Source: a virus. Taken from it: a stretch of 21,816 nucleotides of DNA. The first letter of the stretch is position 1; each line of letters starts with the position of its first letter. The stretch lies in the IMG/VR virus record IMGVR_UViG_3300027881_000097, positions 1 to 21,816 of that record. One strand, given 5' to 3'. The notes beneath the pieces are model-generated. The model worked only from the letters and a program-made list of their open reading frames with translations, had not been told where the DNA came from and ran no database searches. This document shows, piece by piece, positions 1 to 6,760 of the stretch. A program made the position numbers and the translations under genes.

Positions 1-125
1 TGGAGAACACCTCTTTGCATATCTCTAAAAATCTGTGAAGGCACATCACCCCTCATTATCCTTCCCTTTAGCCCTGGCTGATTTGTTGGTAACTCTACGG
101 TTTGTTTACTTTTTCTTGGGGTCAT
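1..125 (-). CDS. Truncated phage protein, N-terminal 41 residues only
   Basis: An open frame begins with ATG at 125 and runs off the left edge. It starts MTPRKSKQTVELP and is still open at GVL. Its ATG overlaps the TGA of the preceding small Cys-rich gene as ATGA, so the two are probably translationally coupled. The visible part is basic and polar, without a recognisable domain. Because the gene is cut, no function is proposed. It looks like the next member of the run glycosyltransferase, Cys-rich protein, this gene. Confidence 0.6.
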   Translation of the reverse strand, partial: MTPRKSKQTVELPTNQPGLKGRIMRGDVPSQIFRDMQRGVL

Positions 126-334
126 TGTAGAATCTCCTTGCTTACTCCATGTCCACAACAAACACTTGATACATCCTTTATGTAACCCTTACATGCATCA
201 TATCCCTCTGGGGTAGGCAACTGACTACACCTTCTACATCTCCTCTGTCCAGTAATGGGTTCTCCTGTGTCTTGATACACCCACTTGTCCTTCTTCCAAA
301 TTATCTTCCAACCCCTCTCCTGTGATATAATCAT
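122..334 (-). CDS. Small conserved phage Cys-rich protein (putative zinc-binding)
   Basis: This is a 70-aa protein starting MIISQERGWKIIWKKDKW. I place the start at ATG 334, because the frame upstream opens only with TTG and GAGGT lies just before this ATG. It carries a CRRC pair, then PTPEGYDAC, then a SSVCCGHG motif near the C-terminus. From memory this layout (CxxC, GYDACxGYI, CCGHG) is common among short uncharacterised proteins of phages and prophages. The cysteines suggest a structural zinc site, but no biochemical role is known to me. The start overlaps the glycosyltransferase stop as ATGA, and its own stop overlaps the next start in the same way, so the three genes form one translational unit. 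Confidence 0.85.
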   Translation of the reverse strand: MIISQERGWKIIWKKDKWVYQDTGEPITGQRRCRRCSQLPTPEGYDACKGYIKDVSSVCCGHGVSKEILQ

Positions 335-1359
335 CCCCAATACCTCATAATAAACTTCTTTAACTCACTATAAAGCCTTTCAGGATCAACCTTAAAACAA
401 TCAAACTTATGGTTACACTTAACCGACTGCTCAAAACAACTGGGACACTTAATCCACTTATTAACCTCTACTGCTGTTGCTCCCTCTGGGAACAATGGGT
501 GCAACACTAAGCGTTCCTCTGGTCTGCTTGGAGCCAGGACAGCTATGGTTGGGGTCTTAGTGAAATGGCTCACCCAAAGAGGAGAGGAATCCATTGTTAT
601 CAGGCATCTTGCCTTACCTATCCAACTGAACAACTCTGGAAGAGTGCTTGTTAGATAAGCCTTCCTTGTAAATCTGTTAGAAGCCTTGGGAAGAGGAACA
701 CTCTGACCAATATAGAAGGTTGATATCTTGTCCCTGTTGAGACGCTTTATAACCTCTTGAATTACATTGTTTGGCAACCCACGTCTCTCTGTATTTCCCT
801 TACCCTGGAAAACAATAAAGGGTTCCTTGGCTTCACTAAACTCAACCTCTGGAAACCTCTCTGGTTCCCAATCCCAGTCCAACTTGTCTTGATAGAAAGG
901 AAGCCCTATTGCTTTGAAGTATATTTGAACCCTGGGAATCTTTTGCAATTTTTTGTTTGTGTGATCTCTCTCAAGAAGGTAGTTTAAAAAGACCCCTAAT
1001 CCTTCTGGTCTTACTTCCTCTGATTGATACCTCACTTCTAATCTCTCCAAAAGGTCACAAAATTGCTTAGCAACCCTTAAATATGGTTTATAGCCTAACG
1101 CTTCTAATCTCCTATACACTGGTATCAGCATCAACGTATCACCCAATGAAAATGTCCTTTCCAAGTAGAAAGTCTTAACATCTCTCTCCCTTACTACTTC
1201 CATAAAATTCTCTACTGGCTTCAGGAACCCATACCAGCCACCGTTTATCTGTGTTGTGTCTATAACACCTTTATCTGGCACCCTGCATATGTTTCCATTG
1301 ATATCTTTGAATATCTGGTTCATACCTGTATCATTGATTGCAAAATTGAATAGCTTCAT
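331..1359 (-). CDS. Glycosyltransferase family 9 (heptosyltransferase-like) protein
   Basis: A 342-aa protein resembling GT-B glycosyltransferases of family 9, which in bacteria transfer heptose or similar sugars onto lipopolysaccharide. Visible motifs: SLGDTLMLIP at residues 71-80, matching the N-terminal GDxL signature; FIVFQGKGN at 181-189, opening the second Rossmann-like half; TMDSSPLWVSHFTKTPTIAV at about 255-274, the equivalent of the family's nDTgpmHlAaalg..P nucleotide-sugar site, with D257 and H265; and a C-terminal CPSC...C...C cluster at about 305-321, typical of GT9 tails. The start has a good GAAGGTGAT site. In a phage it could decorate virion or DNA, or alter host surface sugars; nothing here decides between these. 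The family call is firm and the substrate unknown. Confidence 0.85.
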   Translation of the reverse strand: MKLFNFAINDTGMNQIFKDINGNICRVPDKGVIDTTQINGGWYGFLKPVENFMEVVRERDVKTFYLERTFSLGDTLMLIPVYRRLEALGYKPYLRVAKQFCDLLERLEVRYQSEEVRPEGLGVFLNYLLERDHTNKKLQKIPRVQIYFKAIGLPFYQDKLDWDWEPERFPEVEFSEAKEPFIVFQGKGNTERRGLPNNVIQEVIKRLNRDKISTFYIGQSVPLPKASNRFTRKAYLTSTLPELFSWIGKARCLITMDSSPLWVSHFTKTPTIAVLAPSRPEERLVLHPLFPEGATAVEVNKWIKCPSCFEQSVKCNHKFDCFKVDPERLYSELKKFIMRYWG

Positions 1360-1381
1360 TTCTTATCACCTTCTTTTTATT

Positions 1382-1837
1382 TTATTTTCTATTTGCTACT
1401 TCTGGAAGAGTTGCCTCATTCCTTTCACATATCTTATACCCATCCCAAATCAACGTCTTTTTATCCACCTCTCCATTGGCTAAATATTCTTTTTTTAACA
1501 CATCCTTCTCTTTTCCTTTTTTAACTGTGCTGAGACTGTAGCCTAAATATTCTCTCCATCTCCCCATTAGGTAGGATTTAAGAGCATCCATCTCCTTCTT
1601 ATCTAACACCCTTATATCACCTAACTTCTTCTTCAGCATTTCCTTTACAAGTAAAAAATAATGTTCTTTTGCCTTCACGCTTCCCTTTACTGAATCAGCA
1701 AGCTTGAAGTAGTAGTTGACCATATTTACATACCTGCTCAATGCTTTTCTTTTGCCTGTATCTTCTTCCTTTAACACATTCTCATACACATACTTTAATC
1801 TCAAATGGTGATTAAACTGACTTAGGTCAAATCCCAT
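1382..1837 (-). CDS. Helical phage protein of unknown function
   Basis: A 151-aa protein rich in Lys and Glu, starting MGFDLSQFNHHLRLKY. I chose ATG 1837 over an in-frame upstream start at 1867 because AAAGGAG sits six bases before it. The middle is predicted by eye to be largely alpha-helical (VNMVNYYFKLADSVKG, HYFLLVKEMLKKKLG, LKSYLMGRWREYLG). No signal peptide, membrane segment or catalytic motif is visible. It lies between the major capsid gene and the glycosyltransferase on the same strand, a place where head completion or connector proteins often lie. That position is the only hint of role. Confidence 0.75.
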   Translation of the reverse strand: MGFDLSQFNHHLRLKYVYENVLKEEDTGKRKALSRYVNMVNYYFKLADSVKGSVKAKEHYFLLVKEMLKKKLGDIRVLDKKEMDALKSYLMGRWREYLGYSLSTVKKGKEKDVLKKEYLANGEVDKKTLIWDGYKICERNEATLPEVANRK

Positions 1838-1918
1838 TGTCTTCTCCTTTATTAGATTTTTTAACACCTTTACATGCCTACATACACGCCTTGTTCTGAA
1901 AGACCTGTTACGGAGCTC

Positions 1919-2122
1919 TCAGGAGCTTAGACACGTATATTTTACCCATATCATTGCCCTCTTTGGCACTTTATCATGTTTTCTGGGGTCAATACCTCTT
2001 TTTCTCTCTTCAAAGTTTATCATTTCACACTTTTTAACTTTATCAATTTCGTGTCCCTCTTTTTTGTTCATGCTTCTGGTCTGTTCACTGTTAATGAACA
2101 TCTTCATGTCCTGAACACACAT
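1919..2122 (-). CDS. Possible small basic protein in the gap after the capsid gene (doubtful)
   Basis: A frame of up to 67 codons opens at ATG 2122 (MCVQDMKMF); a shorter start is MNKKEGHEI at about 2071. Neither has a strong ribosome binding site; AAGAG before 2122 is weak. The product is Lys/Arg-rich (FEERKRGIDPRKHDKVPKR) and resembles nothing I recognise. The stretch 1838-2211 otherwise holds the post-capsid hairpin at 2157-2190, symmetric TGTTCA/TGAACA sites at 2065-2117 and a short hairpin near 1914-1927 (AGCTC/GAGCT). It may therefore be regulatory rather than coding. Confidence 0.35.
   Translation of the reverse strand: MCVQDMKMFINSEQTRSMNKKEGHEIDKVKKCEMINFEERKRGIDPRKHDKVPKRAMIWVKYTCLSS
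2065..2117. promoter_or_regulatory. Four symmetric TGTTCA/TGAACA half-sites (candidate operator)
   Basis: TGTTCA occurs at 2065-2070 and 2082-2087, and its complement TGAACA at 2095-2100 and 2112-2117. The layout is half-site, 11 bases, half-site, 7 bases, inverted half-site, 11 bases, inverted half-site. It is mirror-symmetric around position 2091, although the 11-base spacers are not themselves complementary. Such an arrangement is typical of paired dimeric repressor sites. It sits in the gap after the major capsid gene and overlaps a doubtful small reading frame. Confidence 0.4.
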
Positions 2123-2156
2123 ATAACTCTTATATAACTTTTAATATCATTTTTAA

Positions 2157-2190
2157 GTGGTGGGGAAAGCCTAAGCCTTCCCCAGCCCAC
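2157..2190 (-). terminator. Strong hairpin after the major capsid gene
   Basis: On the minus strand a 9-bp stem GGGGAAGGC/GCTTTCCCC with a TTAG loop (2162-2183) is extended by flanking GTGG/CCAC. It lies about 20 bases after the capsid stop codon. The 3' side is followed by ACTTAAAAATG rather than a clean T run. It could be a leaky terminator, an RNA-stabilising 3' structure or an RNA-processing site, any of which would raise capsid expression relative to downstream genes. Confidence 0.6.
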
Positions 2191-2211
2191 TATTATCATT
2201 CTGGTTGAGTT

Positions 2212-3399
2212 TTATGACAAGGTTATTGTCACTGTAGCTAAACCATTGTTTGTAGTTCCAACTGATGTCTCTGGGATTATGCCATGAGCATATCTGGTCA
2301 TAGCACCTTTAGCAAACTGCGTAAAGTCATCAGAGATTATATACTTTTCACTTGTGAATAATGGAATATAAGGAGCATAATAGCCCACTGCATATTGCCA
2401 ATTATCGCCTTTGAATCCCATAAGGATTTTGTTGGCTGTAAAATCGGGATCAACATACACTTTAAACATTCCACCACTCAGGTTTCCAACATACCGTCTT
2501 CCGAAATCACCCATATTTTCCTGAGCAAGAGCATCAACATTAAAGCTTTCCAGCTTTGACAACCTAAGATATGTATCAGCATCCATTACCAACCAATTGC
2601 AATTTCTGAACTTCACTTTATAAACTTCATTATTTGCTTCCATGATTGCGTCTTTCAACGTCTCATCATATGCCTTCCGTTCATAAGTAGCTGTATCACC
2701 AGCTAAGTATCCGTTAGCATTCCATGTTACATTATGAGCAACTCCACCTTCTAAATCTGCAATGACCTGACCATCAATCTCTCTCACAACTTCTTCAACT
2801 ATCTTTGGCATCAACTCTGACTCTAAGTTCAAGTTATACTGGGATTTTAAATCCTGCTCAGCTTCAATTGTCCAATTTCCTTTTATCTTCTTTGTAACAG
2901 CAGTAACCGTTTTCTGTGAAACAGCAAAGTTCACTTCTCTGATTGTTCCCTGCTCTAAGCTGTTGGCATAGTCATTATACCTATACTGATCTAATCTCTG
3001 TCCTGCTGTGGCTCCACCACCTGTCGTTCCAAATGTGTGGTCTAACCAGTAAATTATTCCTGTTGGACCATTTAGGGGTTGTATCGAAACCAAATCCATG
3101 GCAATGAGTTTGTTATAAATTCGTCTCACTGCTGGAAGCATTGCTGTAGTAAAAGTAGCAATGTTTGTAGAAAGAGTATCTTCGTTCAATTCAGCTTTAT
3201 CTAATTTTGAAAATTCTTTTTCAAGCATACCTAATGACTCTCTTTTTATCCAGCCCAGCGTCAACTCATAAATTTCTTTTCTCAAACCTGGTTTGTCTTT
3301 TCCTTCACGTTCCCTATCAATTTTTCCTTCAGCCTCATCAAGCTCCAAATTATGTCTTTTCTGAGCTTCTAAGAAACTAAAAATCTTTTCGTAATTCAT
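2212..3399 (-). CDS. T4 gp23-type major capsid protein
   Basis: A 395-aa protein matching the T4 gp23 family, an HK97-fold shell protein. The clearest segment is residues 100-125, AMDLVSIQPLNGPTGIIYWL, equivalent to the D-x-V-x-VQPxxGPTG signature of gp23. Residues 1-73 are highly charged and helical, as expected for a removable prodomain, and LNE at 71-73 fits the (L/I)xE cleavage rule of the T4 gp21 protease, giving a predicted mature start at D74. The rest is mixed alpha/beta, ending VTITLS. GAGGAAAAG precedes the ATG directly. It follows the protease-scaffold gene by 12 bases, keeping the T4 order protease, scaffold, capsid. It is shorter than T4 gp23 (about 520 aa). Confidence 0.93.
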   Translation of the reverse strand: MNYEKIFSFLEAQKRHNLELDEAEGKIDREREGKDKPGLRKEIYELTLGWIKRESLGMLEKEFSKLDKAELNEDTLSTNIATFTTAMLPAVRRIYNKLIAMDLVSIQPLNGPTGIIYWLDHTFGTTGGGATAGQRLDQYRYNDYANSLEQGTIREVNFAVSQKTVTAVTKKIKGNWTIEAEQDLKSQYNLNLESELMPKIVEEVVREIDGQVIADLEGGVAHNVTWNANGYLAGDTATYERKAYDETLKDAIMEANNEVYKVKFRNCNWLVMDADTYLRLSKLESFNVDALAQENMGDFGRRYVGNLSGGMFKVYVDPDFTANKILMGFKGDNWQYAVGYYAPYIPLFTSEKYIISDDFTQFAKGAMTRYAHGIIPETSVGTTNNGLATVTITLS

Positions 3400-3411
3400 C
3401 TTTTCCTCAAA

Positions 3412-4182
3412 TTATCTGTTCTTAATAACCTTTTCTTTGTATTCGTCAAAAGAAAGGTTAGTTCCAGCTCTCTTAGCTTCTTCCCAAAGAGCCTTCAAAT
3501 CCTTTTCAGTAACTTTCTTACCGTCTGGATTTTCAATCTTGCCTTTTTCAGACAAATCACCACTTATAATTTCATTCTTTTTAGCTTCTGCTAACATCTC
3601 AGAAATTTTGGTTTTTGTGGCTTCTACAGTCTCTTCAACTTTATCAACGTCTGCAACACCAACAACTTTATCGTCTTCAATCAATTCCTTTTCAATCAAG
3701 GTCTTAAAAGGTTTGTTTTCCTCTTTCTCTAATGCCTTATCCAGCTTGTCTTTCAACTCACCCTGAAGCTTTTCTTCTTTATCAACTGCTTCTTTAGCTT
3801 TCTGTTCTTCATCTTTTTCATCCTTCATCTTCTGAAGCTCTGCTTCTAAATCATTGATCCTATCTGTCTGATCTTCCTCTTCCTCTTCACCTTCCTTTTT
3901 TGGTTTTGCATCTTCTGGAATAACACCAGGAATCTCAGACAACCTACCTATAGCCTCTCTAACACCCTCTACCATACCTTCATTTGCCTGTGTTATTTCA
4001 TCAATCTTCTTCTCTAACTCATCAGTAATTTCTTTTTTCCACGCTTCTTTAGTCTCAGCAATTTTGTCCTCAATTGTTTTTTCAATGTTTTTTTCCATTT
4101 CAGCTTTCAAGCCTTCCTCATAGTCTTTAAACATATCAGGATATTCTGTCTTGATTGCATCAATGTTTTCAAACTTACTCAT
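3412..4182 (-). CDS. Nested in-frame scaffold protein from internal start
   Basis: An in-frame ATG at 4182 (residue 198 of the protease fusion) begins MSKFENIDAIKTEYPDMF exactly where the protease domain ends and the coiled-coil part begins. GGAG lies at 4191-4194, eight bases upstream, the ideal distance. This would yield a free 256-aa scaffold in excess over the protease-scaffold fusion, as known for lambda gpC/Nu3. The internal site is visible in the sequence; its use is inference. Confidence 0.6.
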   Translation of the reverse strand: MSKFENIDAIKTEYPDMFKDYEEGLKAEMEKNIEKTIEDKIAETKEAWKKEITDELEKKIDEITQANEGMVEGVREAIGRLSEIPGVIPEDAKPKKEGEEEEEDQTDRINDLEAELQKMKDEKDEEQKAKEAVDKEEKLQGELKDKLDKALEKEENKPFKTLIEKELIEDDKVVGVADVDKVEETVEATKTKISEMLAEAKKNEIISGDLSEKGKIENPDGKKVTEKDLKALWEEAKRAGTNLSFDEYKEKVIKNR

Positions 4183-4773
4183 TCTATTGTCTCCATTTTC
4201 TTCTGAGTCTTCAGCCTTATTTAACTGAGACTCAATTATTGACATGACCCTTGCATCTGGCACGCTTGGAGTTAATACAAAATCTCCAGGACTAACCAGT
4301 TGAAAGTCCTCATTAACTTCATCAAAGGAAACTTTCTTTCCTTCAATCACATCTGTTTTTTTGGTTACAGTTCCATAACCTCTTGAGCTTACACCAATCC
4401 TTCCATGCTTAATCAGAACCATGGCATTCTTGCCTCTGTCTGTGGGAAGAACTGTTGCTTCTCCAATACAACTTCCATCCTCTTCCATCCAAACTTTTGT
4501 CCAAAGATGTGATACATCATCTACTTCAGCGTCTCCACCTTTTGGATGATATGAGGCTCCGTAAATCTCACCTCTCAGGATAGCCTCAGATATCTTATCC
4601 GTCTCTCTTTTCAAAAGCTCTTTATTGTAACGTCTGTGGTTTTTATTAATAACATTTCCTTGTTGCCACTTCATACGAACCTTTAATGTGCTATCACCTG
4701 TCTTCTCATCAAACGTCTCTTCCAGAATCTCTGGTTTGGATGAAAGAAACTCTAACTTAATTGGTTTTCTCAT
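3412..4773 (-). CDS. Prohead protease fused to internal scaffold domain (T4 gp21-like)
   Basis: A 453-aa two-part protein. Residues 1-180 resemble T4 gp21-type herpes-fold serine proteases: IYGASYHPKGG with candidate catalytic His76, GEATVLPTDRG at 104-114, IGVSSRGYG with candidate nucleophile Ser129 or Ser130, and DFVLTPSVPDARV at 164-176. Residues 198-453 are a very acidic, Lys/Glu-rich coiled coil, as expected of a core scaffold such as T4 gp22. An IIE motif at 179-181 would fit self-cleavage between the halves. The start has AAAGGT upstream and overlaps the preceding RS-repeat gene by 17 bases. The enzyme would trim capsid and scaffold during prohead maturation. Confidence 0.9.
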   Translation of the reverse strand: MRKPIKLEFLSSKPEILEETFDEKTGDSTLKVRMKWQQGNVINKNHRRYNKELLKRETDKISEAILRGEIYGASYHPKGGDAEVDDVSHLWTKVWMEEDGSCIGEATVLPTDRGKNAMVLIKHGRIGVSSRGYGTVTKKTDVIEGKKVSFDEVNEDFQLVSPGDFVLTPSVPDARVMSIIESQLNKAEDSEENGDNRMSKFENIDAIKTEYPDMFKDYEEGLKAEMEKNIEKTIEDKIAETKEAWKKEITDELEKKIDEITQANEGMVEGVREAIGRLSEIPGVIPEDAKPKKEGEEEEEDQTDRINDLEAELQKMKDEKDEEQKAKEAVDKEEKLQGELKDKLDKALEKEENKPFKTLIEKELIEDDKVVGVADVDKVEETVEATKTKISEMLAEAKKNEIISGDLSEKGKIENPDGKKVTEKDLKALWEEAKRAGTNLSFDEYKEKVIKNR

Positions 4774-5638
4774 TTTTAACCTTTAGATTTATTTCATTCT
4801 CTGCAACATTCACCAACTTATTGAATGTCAGGTCTTTCTCATACGAAACTTTTCTATCTACTTCTTGTGGAGAACCATCAAATTGGATTGTTTGATTTAT
4901 AATACTATACCCAATCTTATAATACGCTTCAGGAACTTCATTTTTTTGAAATACAACTTCTGTATCTGAAAAATCTGAAACCCATACGTTCTCTCCATAT
5001 GCTTGTCTAAGAGCCAACCTTAACTCATTACCAAGTGATACAAAAAGCTCAGATATAATCATTCCTTTATGTTTAATCTTATCACCCATATCACCACCAC
5101 CATGAGCCTTTGACCAACTTGCCACACACCTTGCTTTCATCACTGCTGGTTTAACTTCCTGGCTGGCATTTGATTTCAACTTCTTCATACACCGTTCCAT
5201 AAAACCATCCTTCTCTTCATCCTTAACTGGTTTTGGAGTAACAGGCTGATTGTCTCCTCTGGCTTCCAGCCATTTATTAACCTTGTCTATATTGTCACGA
5301 AACCTTATGTTGCTCCGTCTTCGTGATGTTGGTCTTTTTCGTCTTGTCTTTTTTGGAGAAGAACTCCTGGCTGATGTGGAGCTTCTTGAGCTTCTTGAGC
5401 TTCGGGAACTTCTTGAACTTCGGGAACTTTTATCACTTCGGGAACTGGTTTTACTTCTCCTGCGTCTCCTTGCTTCGTCTGTGTCCTCTTTCTCTTTCAT
5501 TTTTTCTTTCCATTGTGAATAACATACACCAGATCGTTTAGCAGTATCTGGGAATTCTTTATTCATAACACTATCACCCATACATCTGCTAATAAATTCC
5601 TTTTCTTTTTCTTTAGACTTAGGTTTTGGTATTGGCAT
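4757..5638 (-). CDS. RS-repeat head-region protein with duplicated Cys/Trp motif
   Basis: A 293-aa protein. ATG 5638 is preferred over a GTG three codons upstream because GAGGTGAATAAA precedes it. Residues 11-45 hold the motif FISRCMGDSVMNKEFPD...VCYSQW. A diverged copy lies at 146-175 (FMERCM...MKARCVASW), so the motif is duplicated around a linker. Residues 57-108 are almost only Arg and Ser (SSR tandem units, then SRRRS), a strongly basic, probably disordered stretch. Residues 184-293 form a separate mixed domain (MIISELFVSLGNELRLALRQ). From memory the first motif occurs near head or protease genes of other phages. The basic arm could contact DNA or the acidic scaffold encoded next door. 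The function is unknown. Confidence 0.8.
   Translation of the reverse strand: MPIPKPKSKEKEKEFISRCMGDSVMNKEFPDTAKRSGVCYSQWKEKMKEKEDTDEARRRRRSKTSSRSDKSSRSSRSSRSSRSSRSSTSARSSSPKKTRRKRPTSRRRSNIRFRDNIDKVNKWLEARGDNQPVTPKPVKDEEKDGFMERCMKKLKSNASQEVKPAVMKARCVASWSKAHGGGDMGDKIKHKGMIISELFVSLGNELRLALRQAYGENVWVSDFSDTEVVFQKNEVPEAYYKIGYSIINQTIQFDGSPQEVDRKVSYEKDLTFNKLVNVAENEINLKVKNEKTN
5378..5428 (-). repeat. 9-bp tandem repeat coding Ser-Ser-Arg
   Basis: On the minus strand units of the form AGTTCCCGA, AGTTCAAGA and AGCTCAAGA follow one another in phase and encode SSR repeated about five times. The units differ at synonymous positions, so the peptide is more constant than the DNA. This suggests selection for the Arg/Ser arm on top of repeat slippage. 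Confidence 0.85.
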
Positions 5639-5681
5639 TTTATTCACCTCACTTTAATATCCTTTATTGGTCACTCCCCAA

Positions 5682-5912
5682 TTAAGGTTTCTTCTTTCCG
5701 TTCACATATGCATAAACTGCATTAACTCCTGATAGACCTACTATCAAAAGTCCAATTATCCATGCTGACTTATCCAAAAAACTACTAACTAATTTTTCAC
5801 TCAAACCACAATAGGGTTGAATAATTATTAGACCTAAATTAACTACACACCAACCAATGGAAACTGCTACACGTCTTCCCCACCATTTTCTTTTGTTATT
5901 GGCTTTTTCCAT
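5682..5912 (-). CDS. Small two-span membrane protein, holin-like in shape
   Basis: A 76-aa protein with a basic N-terminus (KANNKRKWWGRR), a hydrophobic segment at about 16-32 (AVSIGWCVVNLGLIIIQ), a second at 50-69 (AWIIGLLIVGLSGVNAVYAY) and a basic tail NGKKKP. AAAGGA stands eight bases before the ATG. Its start overlaps the end of the upstream membrane coiled-coil gene by 17 bases. Size and two spans with a charged tail would fit a small holin, but no lysin is visible in the window. This is a shape argument only. Confidence 0.75.
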   Translation of the reverse strand: MEKANNKRKWWGRRVAVSIGWCVVNLGLIIIQPYCGLSEKLVSSFLDKSAWIIGLLIVGLSGVNAVYAYVNGKKKP

Positions 5913-6642
5913 TCGTAATATCCTTTATGATATAAACAGCTCCAACTCCAAGAGCAACAACATTTCCAACTTTAGATACTGTTCCCCAAAATCCTTTATC
6001 CATTTCATGAACAATAAATTTCTTCATCTCCTTCATAAATATATCCTGAGCACTAATCATATCATTACTATTCTTAACCATACTCTTTAGGTTTGTATTT
6101 TCATCCTGGAGCAAATAGATTTTTGTTTTATAAAAGTCTGTGATATCAATAAGCTCCTGTTTATAACGTGGCTCTCTAATAGCTGTAAAATCCTTCCAAT
6201 CATACAACTTTTGGCTTACAGATCTAAATGCAGTTACAGAAAAAACAATCCCATCATCTGTCTTCCAAACATCATTGGTTCCAAGTATGCTTCGGATATC
6301 AGAAACTAAATCCTCTGGTGGTAAATCTTCCGATCTTTCAACTAAATCATCCAGTCTCTTTGTGTCTTTTACTCTATCTGCTTCAATCTTATCAAACCTT
6401 TCATCTATCTTTGCATCCACCTTTCCAATCTTTTCTTCAATCACACTATTAGTTTTTTCTAATTCTGAATTGGCTTTTTCCAATCCATCTCTTAAACCTT
6501 TTGTATCCTTCTCCATTACTTCCAGAGTCTTTAACATCTGTTTCATCTGTCCTCTGGTCTTTCCTGACTGGTAAACAGCAAAGCATGTAATAACAAGGAT
6601 AATCAATCCAATAAACCAGTATTTTTTCAACAAATCCTTCAT
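5896..6642 (-). CDS. Membrane-anchored coiled-coil protein
   Basis: A 248-aa protein led by a near-perfect AGGAG site. An N-terminal membrane segment (residues 8-25, YWFIGLIILVITCFAVYQ) follows a short basic start. Next comes a long charged coiled coil at about 32-105 (LEKANSELEKTNSVIEEK, KIDERFDKIEADR), a more globular middle (DVWKTDDGIVFSVTAF) and a C-terminal hydrophobic stretch at 222-240 (VSKVGNVVALGVGAVYII). It is the first gene after the divergent promoter region. A single N-terminal anchor with a coiled coil is reminiscent of inner-membrane spanins, but the second hydrophobic segment does not fit well. I do not recognise the family. Confidence 0.8.
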   Translation of the reverse strand: MKDLLKKYWFIGLIILVITCFAVYQSGKTRGQMKQMLKTLEVMEKDTKGLRDGLEKANSELEKTNSVIEEKIGKVDAKIDERFDKIEADRVKDTKRLDDLVERSEDLPPEDLVSDIRSILGTNDVWKTDDGIVFSVTAFRSVSQKLYDWKDFTAIREPRYKQELIDITDFYKTKIYLLQDENTNLKSMVKNSNDMISAQDIFMKEMKKFIVHEMDKGFWGTVSKVGNVVALGVGAVYIIKDITNGKSQ

Positions 6643-6692
6643 TTTTTTCTCCTAAAAATATATTTTTAAAAATAATTTTCAAAATCCCTATA

Positions 6693-6715
6693 ACTTGTTT
6701 ATTTTCAATACAAGT
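6693..6715. promoter_or_regulatory. Inverted repeat ACTTGT-N11-ACAAGT (candidate operator 1)
   Basis: A perfect 6-bp inverted repeat, ACTTGT at 6693-6698 and ACAAGT at 6710-6715. It covers the predicted transcription start of the minus-strand promoter and abuts its -10 box. The same half-sites recur at 6750-6760 over the plus-strand promoter, suggesting one regulator reads both. Confidence 0.5.
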
Positions 6716-6745
6716 ATTTTAAAAAAAGTTTAAAATAAATGCCAA
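6716..6745 (-). promoter_or_regulatory. Minus-strand sigma70-type promoter
   Basis: Read on the minus strand, TTGGCA (6745-6740) is followed after 18 bases by TAAAAT (6721-6716); each box matches consensus at five of six positions. The predicted start near 6709 gives a leader of about 67 bases to the ATG at 6642. It would drive the membrane, RS-repeat, protease and capsid genes. In such an AT-rich stretch chance matches are common, so the strength is uncertain. Confidence 0.5.
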
Positions 6746-6749
6746 AAAG

Positions 6750-6760
6750 ACTTGACAAGT
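6750..6760. promoter_or_regulatory. Palindrome ACTTG-A-CAAGT over the -35 box (candidate operator 2)
   Basis: An 11-bp perfect palindrome with one central base. It contains the whole TTGACA -35 box of the plus-strand promoter, so a bound protein would block RNA polymerase. Its arms are identical to those of the inverted repeat at 6693-6715. Confidence 0.5.

Noticed and set aside
1914-1927. Short hairpin AGCTC/GAGCT as a terminator
   Set aside because: Only five base pairs and no T run on either strand.
3437-3766. Plus-strand Ser/Leu-rich frame opposite the scaffold
   Set aside because: It is the shadow of a Lys/Glu-rich coiled-coil coding region.
5250-5541. Plus-strand leucine-rich reading frames opposite the RS-repeat gene
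   Set aside because: They are antisense readings of the SSR repeat; low complexity explains the length, and no ribosome site or promoter is present.
5682-6642. Holin-spanin lysis cassette
   Set aside because: Topologies are only loosely suitable and no endolysin is encoded in the window.
6449-6682. Alternative minus-strand frame over the membrane coiled-coil gene
   Set aside because: It is out of frame with the well-supported 248-aa gene and has no ribosome site.
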